Program-made: the position numbers and the translations under genes | Notes under the pieces: model-generated | What the model saw: the letters and a program-made list of their open reading frames with translations, nothing else | Database searches by the model: none | What the model was told of the DNA's origin: nothing | NCBI GenBank assembly: GCA_022843585.1 | Contig: JALHNJ010000006.1 | Span: 124,001 to 188,000 of the forward strand | Length of the DNA stretch: 64,000 nt | DNA from: Chitinophagaceae bacterium | GTDB lineage: Bacteria; Bacteroidota; Bacteroidia; Chitinophagales; Chitinophagaceae | Direction of reading: 5' to 3' | Shown here: positions 17,672 to 26,209 of the stretch, in pieces | Numbering within the stretch: position 1 is the first letter of the stretch | Layout of the letters: the number at the start of each line of letters is the position of its first letter

Positions 17672-19198
17672 TTAGTTATACTCGATTTTGGCAAAGCAAA
17701 TATAGTTACGATACATACAAGGTATGATCATTTGCCGGGCACTTACCTGTTTGGCATACTTTGGCATAAACTCATAACCTTTATCAAGATTTTTTAAGGT
17801 GGGATTGCGGGTAAGTTGACCATCAGGTGCAATACTGAAATCAGATAACAAGTTGTTTCTTCTCTCTTGTTGGTTAAAGAGAAAATGCAGTTGATCGCCG
17901 GTATTCATTACCTGGTAAGATAGCTGGTCGTCCGACTCATCATTAAATTGACTTTTGCCTACCACATTATTCCATTCCAAATGACCGTTTTTATCGAAAG
18001 ACAGAATTGTAATATTATCTGCATGATACCGAACTGCTTGTCCGCTATTTCCCTGGCGGGAATTCCACCAATAGTTATTATAATAAGGAGAGTAATAATA
18101 ATTATTGAAAGAATTCATATACGGCGAACCATATAAATAATTCCAGCGGTTCCAATTATTGAAACGGGAAGTGGTATAATATGCTTCGCTGCCAATAATA
18201 AACCCGCCATCTCTTCGGGTAATAATATTTCGAATGAAATAATCGTTGAAAGCCATCTTCAGCGCTGCATCTCCCCTTGCTTCCCTTCTTAATTCTTCTG
18301 AAAAAACACTGGTAGTTTCAATTAGCGGCTGTTTGTTTACTTTATCCCATACATAAAAATAAAAGCCTTCAATATTACCCCTTTTTTCCTGGTAGTAAAA
18401 AGAAGTTATAAAATACCTTTTATTATAGTTGTCAACCTTAATATGTATTTCATCCAGCCATGTTTTCTCCAAATTCAATTCTTTGGAAATCAATTCATCT
18501 GACAAGGCTGGTTTTATTATAAAGGCCGCTTTGTTAATATTATCATTATTTCCCCGTAAGAATTTACAGAATATCAGATCCCCTTCATTGTCCAATTGAA
18601 AATCTCCCAGGTAATCATTCCGCTCATCCATATTAATTGGCAACCGGCTCTTTTTCTGCAGCTCAAGTTTATTATTCAGCAAAATTGTAGTCATTGCATA
18701 CATTCTCTTGTTTTTACTGTTTATTTTAAAAATGCCAATCTGGCTTTTATCTTCACTGGTTAGTACTGTATATATCTTATTATTAGCTGAAAAACCTACC
18801 TGGGTTGTATCTAGCTCTATCACTTCGCCAATTTTTTCTCCATTGCCCCCAATTTTAGAAACCATACAATACACAATGTTCTTCTTTTGGTATTGATAGA
18901 TCATGTAAGCAAAATCTGCGTAGGGGAAAAAGTCAACGTTGATCATCCGGTCGTTATCCGGCACATAGTCCTGCTCTACCTTAGCTATTTGCTGCATATC
19001 GTTATTAAGTACAGATATCCAGTTGCGGTTCCTTATATTTTTATACACTAAAAAATTACCCCCTATTTTTCCTACCACCTCAAAGTCAAGGCGACGGGTA
19101 TCATCTTTTTCTGGTTCAGAATACACAATTTTTTGTGCAGTCGCAGAAATTCCACTACCCACCACGAACAACAAGAAAATCCATCTTATTCCTGACAT
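17672..19198 (-). CDS. Secreted protein of unknown function with Asn/Tyr-rich segment
   Basis: 508 aa. A signal peptide covers about residues 1-22 (WIFLLFVVGSG, ending SATAQ). The body is beta-rich, with recurring blades such as NNKIYTVLTSEDKSQIGIF and DNEGDLIFCKFL that suggest a propeller-like fold, but I cannot assign a family. Residues 344-385 form a low-complexity stretch dominated by Asn, Tyr and Trp (NNYYYSPYYNNYWWN). No lipobox is present, so it is probably periplasmic or secreted. It is followed by the DUF6427-like gene at 24 nt and is probably cotranscribed with it. Confidence 0.75.
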   Translation of the reverse strand: MSGIRWIFLLFVVGSGISATAQKIVYSEPEKDDTRRLDFEVVGKIGGNFLVYKNIRNRNWISVLNNDMQQIAKVEQDYVPDNDRMINVDFFPYADFAYMIYQYQKKNIVYCMVSKIGGNGEKIGEVIELDTTQVGFSANNKIYTVLTSEDKSQIGIFKINSKNKRMYAMTTILLNNKLELQKKSRLPINMDERNDYLGDFQLDNEGDLIFCKFLRGNNDNINKAAFIIKPALSDELISKELNLEKTWLDEIHIKVDNYNKRYFITSFYYQEKRGNIEGFYFYVWDKVNKQPLIETTSVFSEELRREARGDAALKMAFNDYFIRNIITRRDGGFIIGSEAYYTTSRFNNWNRWNYLYGSPYMNSFNNYYYSPYYNNYWWNSRQGNSGQAVRYHADNITILSFDKNGHLEWNNVVGKSQFNDESDDQLSYQVMNTGDQLHFLFNQQERRNNLLSDFSIAPDGQLTRNPTLKNLDKGYEFMPKYAKQVSARQMIIPCMYRNYICFAKIEYN

Positions 19199-19403
19199 AA
19201 TTATCTGGTTTTTTGCTTATTAAAGTTACAGGTTGCCAGCCAAAATCGAGCCTGCTTTTTTAGAGATGATATGTTAATGTCTTTTGCATACGAACGACTA
19301 TATTAAAACATCCGAAAGCTGCTTTGCCTGGTTATTTATGGACGCAAAAACCGGAAGAATAGTAAAGTTTGGGTAGTTGCTCTTTATAATTAAATTTTGC
19401 ATA

Positions 19404-19411
19404 TACCTTTG
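19404..19411 (+). promoter_or_regulatory. Candidate -7 box of kup
   Basis: TACCTTTG matches TAnnTTTG, 57 nt before the GTG start. The nearest TTG upstream (19377-19379) leaves a 24-nt spacer, slightly long. Nothing else notable is seen in the gap 19199-19467. Confidence 0.4.
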
Positions 19412-19467
19412 TCATCACACATGGCAGAATAAAAAATCTGTACCGTGACAAAACATAACTAGAGAAA

Positions 19468-21444
19468 GTGAAAATACCGACTAACAAAGTCACAGCCGCA
19501 GGTTTATTAATTGCCTTAGGAATAATTTACGGAGACATTGGAACCTCACCTTTATATGTTTTCAACGCCATTATTGGGGGAAGAATAGTTAGCGAAGACC
19601 TTATCGTTGGAACCCTATCCTGCATTATTTGGACACTTACTCTTCAAACAACCATTAAATATGTAATCCTGATTTTACGGGCCGATAACCGGGGTGAAGG
19701 AGGAACCTTTGCATTGTATGCATTGGTGAGACGGAGAAAAAAATGGTTGGTAATTCCTGCTATGATTGGTGGAGCCGCCTTGTTGGCAGATGGTATTATT
19801 ACACCGCCTATATCCATTACATCAGCAATAGAAGGGTTAAAACAATTACCGTCGCTGGGTATTGAAGATGGTAGTGATGCAGTAGTTATAATTGTATTAA
19901 GTATTCTTGCTTTGTTTTTCTTCATGCAGCAGTTTGGAACTGCCTCTATTGGAAAACTGTTTGGGCCGATCATGTTTATTTGGTTTACCATGCTTTTGTT
20001 ACTGGGCATCATCCATATATTCGATGATCTTTCCATTTTAAAGGCTATTAGCCCATACTATGCAATTAATTTTCTTAAAAACTACCCCGAAGGTTTTTGG
20101 CTTCTAGGTGCCGTTTTTCTTTGTACTACGGGTGCCGAAGCATTATACAGCGACTTAGGCCATTGCGGAAAAAGCAATATACGATCCTCCTGGATTTACG
20201 TAAAAACCTGCTTGTTGATTCACTACTTCGGCCAGGGGGCAAATCTACTTGCACACCGCAATGGACTGCATATTACTGATGAAGTAAAAAAATCGCTAAG
20301 TATTAATGCTTTTTACGATTTGATGCCTCAATGGTTTATAATTCCCGGGGTGATTATTGCAACCTCTGCCGCCATCATTGCCAGCCAGGCAATGGTTTCA
20401 GGAGCTTATACGCTTATTAGCGAGGCCATGCGATTAAACTTGTGGCCCAAGGTAAAAATTCGCTACCCATCAGAAGCAAAAGGCCAACTTTTTATACCGG
20501 CTATTAATTTTTTAATGTTTCTGGGTTGCGTAGGAGTAGTGCTTTATTTCCGCAAGTCATCTAACATGGAAGCTGCTTATGGTTTAGCAATTATCGTAAC
20601 CATGCTGATGACGACTATTCTATTTGCCAACTATCTCGTCCTTCACCGGATAAAATCCTTATGGATTTATATATTCCTCGGTATTTACATTTCAGTAGAA
20701 ATAGGCTACCTCGTCGCTTTAATGGTAAAGTTTACACATGGCGGCTATATTACTTTAATCATCGGCTTTTTGATGTTTGCCGTAATGTATATCTGGTACA
20801 GGGCCAGAAAAATCAAAAATCGCTACGTGGAGTTTGTGCGGATGGAGCATTATGTGCCTAAAATACAGGAGCTGAGTAACGATAAATCCGTACCTAAATA
20901 TGCCACTCACCTTGTTTACTTAACAAGTGCCAATAACCCGAAAGAGATTGAGCATAAGATCATTTATTCTATCCTGAATAAAAAACCCAAACGGGCCGAT
21001 ATATATTGGTTTGTGCATGTTGATACGGTGGATGATCCGTATACCTGCGAGTATAAAGTGGAGCATATTATTCCCAATGATATTATCCGGGTTGATTTCC
21101 GGTTAGGTTTTAGAATGGAACCCCGTATCAATTTAATGTTTCGTAAAGTAGTGGAAGATTTAGTTGCTAATAAGGAAGTAAATATCATCAGCCGGTACGA
21201 AAGTCTGGCCAGCAGTAACACCGTAGGCGATTTTCAATTTATGGTGATGGAGAAATACCTGAGCCAGGATAATGAATTACCATTCTTTGAACGAATAGTT
21301 ATGAAATTCCATTTCTGGCTGAAAGAGCATAGCCTTTCCGAAGAAAAAGGATTTGGGCTTGACCTTGCAAATGTTACCGTCGAGAAATTTCCACTAATAG
21401 TAGCACCGGTTACTACTTTGAAGCTGAAAAGAGTAGAGGAATAA
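19468..21444 (+). CDS. kup: Kup-type potassium uptake permease
   Basis: Kup proteins are proton-coupled K+ importers of the inner membrane. The 658-aa sequence starts with the family hallmark GIIYGDIGTSPLYVF (residues 18-32). It contains GADNRGEGGTFALYALVRR-like sequence after helix 2 and LCTTGAEALYSDLGHCG, and has about 12 membrane helices up to residue 450. A cytoplasmic domain of about 200 residues follows. Length is usual for the family. The start is GTG at 19468, preceded by AGAGAAA; no better ATG exists before the hallmark. It is a single gene with its own promoter-like box, on the opposite strand from the genes to its left. Confidence 0.95.
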   Translation: MKIPTNKVTAAGLLIALGIIYGDIGTSPLYVFNAIIGGRIVSEDLIVGTLSCIIWTLTLQTTIKYVILILRADNRGEGGTFALYALVRRRKKWLVIPAMIGGAALLADGIITPPISITSAIEGLKQLPSLGIEDGSDAVVIIVLSILALFFFMQQFGTASIGKLFGPIMFIWFTMLLLLGIIHIFDDLSILKAISPYYAINFLKNYPEGFWLLGAVFLCTTGAEALYSDLGHCGKSNIRSSWIYVKTCLLIHYFGQGANLLAHRNGLHITDEVKKSLSINAFYDLMPQWFIIPGVIIATSAAIIASQAMVSGAYTLISEAMRLNLWPKVKIRYPSEAKGQLFIPAINFLMFLGCVGVVLYFRKSSNMEAAYGLAIIVTMLMTTILFANYLVLHRIKSLWIYIFLGIYISVEIGYLVALMVKFTHGGYITLIIGFLMFAVMYIWYRARKIKNRYVEFVRMEHYVPKIQELSNDKSVPKYATHLVYLTSANNPKEIEHKIIYSILNKKPKRADIYWFVHVDTVDDPYTCEYKVEHIIPNDIIRVDFRLGFRMEPRINLMFRKVVEDLVANKEVNIISRYESLASSNTVGDFQFMVMEKYLSQDNELPFFERIVMKFHFWLKEHSLSEEKGFGLDLANVTVEKFPLIVAPVTTLKLKRVEE

Positions 21445-21544
21445 ACAGTTTTGTTAATTGTTTGTAGTTTCTTAGATTCGACTTGTAGCTCGGCAATTTT
21501 GTATAACAAAACTTTGTTAGGGTAACTATAAACTAAAAACTGCT

Positions 21545-22336
21545 TTGCCTCCATTCATCTGGTATATCATTGCTGGCATTGCTGCACTTTCCATCATTGC
21601 TTATTTTATACAAGAAAGGCTAATCTTTAAGCCTGAAAAATTGAAGCAGGATTTTGCTTTTAAATATGATGTTCCTTTCCGTGAATATTTTTTTGATATT
21701 GAACCAGGAGTTCGCATCAATGCACTTCATTTTCACCGGGAGAAACCGAAAGGGTTGATTCTATATTTTCATGGCAATACAAGAAGCATAAAAGGTTGGG
21801 CCAGGTATGCGAAAGATTTTTATCGCTTCGATTACGATGTAATTTTAGTGGACTATCGTGGCTTTGGAAAAAGCACTGGTAAAAGAAGTGAGAAAGATAT
21901 GTTGAGTGACATGCAATTCATTTATGACAAACTCAAGGAGGAATACTCTGAAAATCATCTCATCGTTTATGGTCGCAGTATGGGTAGCGGCTTTGCCACC
22001 AAGCTGGCTTCCGATAATAGCCCCCGGTATTTAATATTGGATGCCCCTTACTTCAATTTCTTACGGGTCATTGAACGGTTTCTTCCTATGCTTCCTGTTC
22101 GAATAGTGTTACGTTTTCATTTGCGAACTGATCTTTGGTTGCCAAAAGTAAAATGCCACACTTATATCATTCATGGAACTAAAGACATGTTGATCCCGAT
22201 CCGGCATAGTGAGGCATTGCAAAAAATAAACCCTCGTACAATTACGCTGATTCGCATACACGGCGGCGGCCATAATAATCTTCCATCTTTTGATGAGTAC
22301 CATAATTTCATAAGGGATATTCTCAAATTCGAATGA
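21545..22336 (+). CDS. Membrane-anchored alpha/beta hydrolase (first of two paralogues)
   Basis: 263 aa. One N-terminal membrane helix (about 5-22) is followed by an alpha/beta-hydrolase fold: oxyanion region YFHGNT (74-79), nucleophile elbow GRSMGSG with Ser145, Asp214 (HGTKDML) and His243 (GGGHNNL). It resembles the BEM46/YfhR-like serine hydrolases; the substrate is unknown. The only start that includes the membrane helix is TTG at 21545. A second hydrolase of the same architecture lies 1.3 kb downstream beyond a lipoprotein gene (shared YFHGN, D-YGFGKSTGKR-type and HGTKD motifs), which indicates a duplication. Confidence 0.85.
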   Translation: MPPFIWYIIAGIAALSIIAYFIQERLIFKPEKLKQDFAFKYDVPFREYFFDIEPGVRINALHFHREKPKGLILYFHGNTRSIKGWARYAKDFYRFDYDVILVDYRGFGKSTGKRSEKDMLSDMQFIYDKLKEEYSENHLIVYGRSMGSGFATKLASDNSPRYLILDAPYFNFLRVIERFLPMLPVRIVLRFHLRTDLWLPKVKCHTYIIHGTKDMLIPIRHSEALQKINPRTITLIRIHGGGHNNLPSFDEYHNFIRDILKFE

Positions 22337-22430
22337 TATTACCACCCAACTGTTAAGGATTGCATAATTGATACTCTCTTGTGTAATATGGACTATTCTT
22401 TGAACGTCAAACACTAAAATGGAGGTATTT

Positions 22431-23582
22431 ATGAAATCAAAACTCTACACATTTTCTTTTATTGCCGTTTTAAGTCTGGTTGCGTTTTCTTGTAAAACAG
22501 CTAGTAAACTATATGAGAAAGGGAATTACGACGAAGCAGTTGAATTAGCTGCAAAAAAACTGCAAAAAGATCCAGATGATGCTAAGTTATTAGAAGTTCT
22601 TCAAAATGCTTACCGTTATGCTGTTAATGACCATGAAGACCGCATACGTACCAATGCAGAAAGTAACAATGAATTAAAATGGGAATGGATGTACAACGAA
22701 TATATCTCCCTGCAACGGTTGTATGATGCGATTTACAGAGTGCCTTCAGTATTTAATATTGTAAATCCAGTTAACTACTCTTCATACTTAATAACTTATG
22801 CAGAAAAAGCTGGTAATATCCGCTATGATAGAGGATTAACCTTTATGAACCGTTACGATAAACAAAGTTATCGCAACGCCTACCGTGAATTTCAGGCGGC
22901 TCTAAAATTTAAACCCGGCCATAGAGATATCATTGTAAAAATGGATGAAGCATACGACTATGCAGTAACAAATGTGGTTATTCTTCCTATGCAGCAATAT
23001 GGTGGTTATGTATACAGCTCATATAACATTGGTGGCAATAATTTTGATGACCAGTTGATAAGAGACCTCCAATATAGCAGTGGCAACGAGTTTGTAAAAT
23101 TTTATTCTGGTTGGGATGCCCGTAGCCAAAATATACGAGTGGACCAGGAAGTTGATATGCAACTGGCGAATGTAAATATTGGTAGATATTATGATAACCG
23201 TAGCAACAGAAGAGTTATGAAAGAAATTGTGGTAAAAGAAACGGTGTATAAGCCTGACTCCGTAGTAAGAGAATATGCAAAAGTATATGCTGATATAGTT
23301 ACAACCCGTAGAACAATGAGCTCCAATGCAGTGATGCAGGTGAGAGTAAGAGATACAGATGGACGTTGGTTATGGAGTGATAATTTTACTGGTAATCATA
23401 GCTGGACAACTGAATTTGCAACTTATACTGGTGATTCAAGAGCTCTAAGTGAGACAGAGAAGCAATTGGTAAACCGCAGACAGGAATTTGCACCACCAGA
23501 AAGTGAGATTATGCGAATTCTGCTGGAACAAATTGGTAACGATGCCCGGTATAGAATTGCAACCTACTTCAACCGATTCTAA
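22431..23582 (+). CDS. Lipoprotein of unknown function with TPR-like N-terminus
   Basis: 383 aa from the ATG at 22431. An ATG 12 nt earlier is in frame, but the bases between them include GGAGGT, a clear Shine-Dalgarno spaced for the second ATG, which is rare in this genome and decides the start. The signal is LVAFSC with the lipid-modified Cys, followed by a TPR-like segment (KLYEKGNYDEAVELAAKKL) and a second helical repeat near residues 140-175. The C-terminal half is beta-rich. It is probably a periplasm-facing or outer-membrane lipoprotein. It is flanked by two paralogous hydrolases on the same strand and closed by a terminator. Confidence 0.8.
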   Translation: MKSKLYTFSFIAVLSLVAFSCKTASKLYEKGNYDEAVELAAKKLQKDPDDAKLLEVLQNAYRYAVNDHEDRIRTNAESNNELKWEWMYNEYISLQRLYDAIYRVPSVFNIVNPVNYSSYLITYAEKAGNIRYDRGLTFMNRYDKQSYRNAYREFQAALKFKPGHRDIIVKMDEAYDYAVTNVVILPMQQYGGYVYSSYNIGGNNFDDQLIRDLQYSSGNEFVKFYSGWDARSQNIRVDQEVDMQLANVNIGRYYDNRSNRRVMKEIVVKETVYKPDSVVREYAKVYADIVTTRRTMSSNAVMQVRVRDTDGRWLWSDNFTGNHSWTTEFATYTGDSRALSETEKQLVNRRQEFAPPESEIMRILLEQIGNDARYRIATYFNRF

Positions 23583-23603
23583 ATTAAATTATATGCCTCG
23601 AGC

Positions 23604-23631
23604 AAGGACATGTACCGCATGTCCTTTTTTA
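23604..23631 (+). terminator. Rho-independent terminator after the lipoprotein gene
   Basis: AAGGACATG (23604-23612) and CATGTCCTT (23618-23626) form a perfect 9-bp stem with a 5-nt loop, followed by a T-run. The next gene starts only 19 nt later. Confidence 0.85.
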
Positions 23632-23649
23632 TTTCCATCTTTGCGCCTC

Positions 23650-24462
23650 ATGAATAAGGCAAGATTAAAGAAATACTGGAAATGGTTCCGAATCACAGCA
23701 TTCGTTTATATTATGATAGGTACTGCTTTATATTTTTTACAAGAGAAGTTTATTTTTCATCCGAAAAAGTTACCAGCTGATTACCAGTACCAATTTGATA
23801 TTCCCTTTAAAGAAATAAATATTCCAATAACGGATAAAAAAAACCTGAGTATTGTTCAATTCACTGTACCGGATTCTATTAGCAAAGGCATTGTACTTTA
23901 TTTTCATGGCAACCGTGCCAATATAAGCCGCTACGCAAAGTATGCAACTGATTTTACCAGCAAAGGATATCAGGTATGGATGATCGATTATCCCGGTTAT
24001 GGAAAATCAACCGGCAAAAGAACAGAGCAAGTTTTATATGATGATGCACTAACGTTTTATAAAATGGCACTTAGCAAAGTATCTGCCGAGCATATAATTA
24101 TTTATGGCAAATCATTAGGTACCGGGATAGCCGCTCAATTAGCTTCTGTAAGGGATTGCAAAAAACTGATTCTCGAAACTCCTTATTATAGCATGGATGC
24201 GTTAGCAAAACATTATTTCTTTATGTATCCTGTAATGCCAATGTCGAAATATTCGTTGCCCACTTTTGAGCATTTTAAATATATCAAAGCTCCGATCAGT
24301 ATTTTTCATGGTACAAAAGATGCGATAATTCCTTTTAAACATGCAAAGTGGTTATCCCAAAAGAAGCCGGGAACAGAATTAATAGTAATTGAGAGGGGAA
24401 AACATAACAACCTGAGTGAGTTTCCTTTATACAAACAGAAGCTGGATTCTCTACTTCGTTAG
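23650..24462 (+). CDS. Membrane-anchored alpha/beta hydrolase (second paralogue)
   Basis: 270 aa. The frame is open 54 codons further upstream into the lipoprotein gene, but that part overlaps the terminator and reads as non-protein-like sequence; MNKARLKKYWKWFR at 23650 is the natural start. One membrane helix (about 14-30) is followed by a hydrolase domain with YFHGNR (84-89), nucleophile Ser155 (YGKSLGTG), Asp224 (HGTKDA) and His252 (GKHNNL). It shares architecture and motifs with the hydrolase at 21545. A CATCTTTG box ends only 7 nt before the ATG, so the transcript may be nearly leaderless. The substrate is unknown. Confidence 0.87.
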   Translation: MNKARLKKYWKWFRITAFVYIMIGTALYFLQEKFIFHPKKLPADYQYQFDIPFKEINIPITDKKNLSIVQFTVPDSISKGIVLYFHGNRANISRYAKYATDFTSKGYQVWMIDYPGYGKSTGKRTEQVLYDDALTFYKMALSKVSAEHIIIYGKSLGTGIAAQLASVRDCKKLILETPYYSMDALAKHYFFMYPVMPMSKYSLPTFEHFKYIKAPISIFHGTKDAIIPFKHAKWLSQKKPGTELIVIERGKHNNLSEFPLYKQKLDSLLR

Positions 24463-24488
24463 TAGAGAAATATACCACATTTGGGGTA

Positions 24489-24519
24489 TTGACTTCGTTT
24501 GCAGACTACTCTACCTTTG
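24489..24519 (+). promoter_or_regulatory. Promoter of the 24524 gene
   Basis: TTG (24489-24491), a 20-nt spacer and TACCTTTG (24512-24519) match the Bacteroidota consensus. The ATG follows 5 nt after the -7 box, implying a leaderless or near-leaderless mRNA. Confidence 0.5.
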
Positions 24520-24523
24520 ACAG

Positions 24524-25075
24524 ATGAAACACCTTATCCTTTTCTGTTTCACTTTTTCCTTTTTGATTGCTAAAAGTCAAGATAGTACAACTTATACCAA
24601 TCTTTTGCAATCGGTACCTGAGCTTTGGTTAGCAGATAGTGTTCAAATAAATGCAGGAAAGGGAGAGATGAAATTACTTGATACCAATTCAGTAAAAAAA
24701 TGGTTTTCCCGTTTGTTGCCTCCTGGTAGTAATAATAGATTAAAGAACCGCAGTTATTACCTTACCGGAAAAATAACTACACATACAAATTTTGATTTAT
24801 TATTGGTGCAAGAACAAAAGCAAAGAGATGATACTACAAGTGTTCAGGTAGTTTATTTAGTAAGCACAAAAAAAGATGGCACTTATATTTCATCTCTGGA
24901 AGTAGCAGTAACCGGAACCCGCAAAAGATCTTTCTACAATATTTCTTCCTGGTTGTATAAAGATTACCAGATTGTTCAAGACAATCAGATTATAGTCAAC
25001 GAAAAATCATATGGCGATATGAGCTATTACAAAATAAATGGTGGTGGTAGATTTATTCTTTCCTCCAATTATTAG
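24524..25075 (+). CDS. Small secreted protein of unknown function
   Basis: 183 aa with a signal peptide (MKHLILFCFTFSFLIAKSQ). The remainder is beta-rich with no recognisable catalytic motif (for example YYLTGKITTHTNFDLLLVQ). It ends 2 bp from the stop of the convergent ldcA, with no terminator between them. I do not recognise the family. Confidence 0.7.
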   Translation: MKHLILFCFTFSFLIAKSQDSTTYTNLLQSVPELWLADSVQINAGKGEMKLLDTNSVKKWFSRLLPPGSNNRLKNRSYYLTGKITTHTNFDLLLVQEQKQRDDTTSVQVVYLVSTKKDGTYISSLEVAVTGTRKRSFYNISSWLYKDYQIVQDNQIIVNEKSYGDMSYYKINGGGRFILSSNY

Positions 25076-25077
25076 AC

Positions 25078-25986
25078 CTATTCTTCCAGGGTTACTTTGC
25101 TTTTAGTAACCCTTAATTTATATCCAACGCCTACTTTCAACGCATAGTTTCTATCTGAATGGCTCACCGGAAAATCGAAGCAAACCGGGTAATTGTATTC
25201 ACTGATAAGCTCATTAATAATTTCATAGGCAGTTTTGCCAAATGGCCTTTCTGTATTTTGAGTTTCTGTAAACCCACCAACAATTAAACCCGCCAGTTTT
25301 GCCAATTTTCCGCTTCTTTTTAGCTGGTGCATCATCCGGTCAATATTGTACAGTTGTTCTCCAACATCTTCAATAAATAAAATCCGTCCTCGTGTTTTTA
25401 AATCGGAATCTGTCCCCACCAAATGAGATAGCAACGCAAGATTCCCTCCTACTAATTCGCCAACAGCTTCTCCTTTTTTATTAAACTCATGAGCCGGGCA
25501 GCTGTATTTAATTTTCTTTCCTTCCAAAGCGTTTTTTAGAGAAAGAACAAATTCGTTTTTATACCCTTCTTCATTGAATGCACCTGCCATTGGTGAATGA
25601 AGCGATGAGATGTAATAATTGGAATATAGATGTGAATGAAGAACAGTTATATCACTATATCCAATGACCCACTTGGGTTGTTTCTTGAATTTTTTAAAAT
25701 CGATCTTATCAATTATTCTTCCCATGCCATAGCCTCCTCGTCCGCAAAGCACTGCTTTTACTTCATCATCATCGAGCATTTGCTGAAAATCATTAAGTCT
25801 TTCTTCATCGGTGCCGGAAAAATAGGTTTGCGAATCCCCGCCAACAGTTTTCCCCAGTTTTACCTGGTAGCCCCATTGCTGTAATGTATCAACACAAGTT
25901 TGTACTTTTTCTGCCATCATAAAGCCAGCTGGACAAACTATTCCAATGGTATCGCCTTTTCGCAAGTAGGGAGGTATTTTAATCAT
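25078..25986 (-). CDS. ldcA: LD-carboxypeptidase, peptidase family S66
   Basis: 302 aa. The LdcA/MccF family cleaves the terminal D-residue from L,D-linked peptides, normally the murein tetrapeptide during peptidoglycan recycling. The S66 motifs are CGRGGYGMGRI (81-91), nucleophile Ser111 in VIGYSDIT, Glu206 in LFIEDVGE and His276 in FPVSHSDRNYAL, consistent with the Ser-Glu-His triad. No signal peptide, so cytoplasmic, as expected for recycling. It is divergent from metG, with overlapping promoters in between. An MccF-like self-immunity role is possible for the family, but no microcin genes are near. Confidence 0.9.
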   Translation of the reverse strand: MIKIPPYLRKGDTIGIVCPAGFMMAEKVQTCVDTLQQWGYQVKLGKTVGGDSQTYFSGTDEERLNDFQQMLDDDEVKAVLCGRGGYGMGRIIDKIDFKKFKKQPKWVIGYSDITVLHSHLYSNYYISSLHSPMAGAFNEEGYKNEFVLSLKNALEGKKIKYSCPAHEFNKKGEAVGELVGGNLALLSHLVGTDSDLKTRGRILFIEDVGEQLYNIDRMMHQLKRSGKLAKLAGLIVGGFTETQNTERPFGKTAYEIINELISEYNYPVCFDFPVSHSDRNYALKVGVGYKLRVTKSKVTLEE

Positions 25987-26003
25987 GGTTAATCAGTAAG
26001 CCC

Positions 26004-26035
26004 TAAAGTTATTCCAATTCGTTCATTTTGGGCAA
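26004..26035 (-). promoter_or_regulatory. Candidate promoter of ldcA
   Basis: On the minus strand TTG (26035-26033), a 21-nt spacer and TAACTTTA (26011-26004) approximate the consensus. Its -33 element falls inside the spacer of the opposing metG promoter. Confidence 0.4.
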
Positions 26036-26058
26036 TGCCTGCTATTCCGGTATTTTTG
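26027..26058 (+). promoter_or_regulatory. Promoter of metG
   Basis: TTTG (26027-26030), a 20-nt spacer and TATTTTTG (26051-26058) match TTTG/N20/TAnnTTTG exactly. Transcription would start near 26064, giving a leader of about 145 nt that contains the inverted repeat at 26115-26151. Confidence 0.6.
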
Positions 26059-26114
26059 CAAGCTTACAGCCTATCTGCATAAAGTTGGGTGGCGGACAGA
26101 ACGATGAAGAGTGC

Positions 26115-26151
26115 TTATTTTATTCTCTTCCACTGGAAGAAAATAAAATAA
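26115..26151. promoter_or_regulatory. 18-bp inverted repeat in the metG leader
   Basis: TTATTTTATTCTCTTCCA (26115-26132) and TGGAAGAAAATAAAATAA (26134-26151) are complementary except at one position, around a single central base. A GGCC-TTC-GGCC hairpin follows at 26154-26164, and the start codon is 59 nt downstream of the repeat. It could be an mRNA hairpin or a DNA operator. No T-run follows, so a simple attenuator is unlikely. Confidence 0.5.
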
Positions 26152-26209
26152 CAGGCCTTCGGCCACAACAGACGATGCTAGTAGCACTGCAGCTGGAAAA
26201 ATAAAAATT

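Noticed and set aside
23488-23649. Upstream extension of the second hydrolase into the lipoprotein gene
   Set aside because: Would overlap a coding sequence in another frame and a terminator; the methionine at 23650 starts a normal membrane anchor.
26059-26209. T-box or S-box riboswitch upstream of metG
   Set aside because: No T-box sequence, specifier loop or SAM-riboswitch core can be recognised, and neither is expected in this phylum; only a simple long dyad is present.
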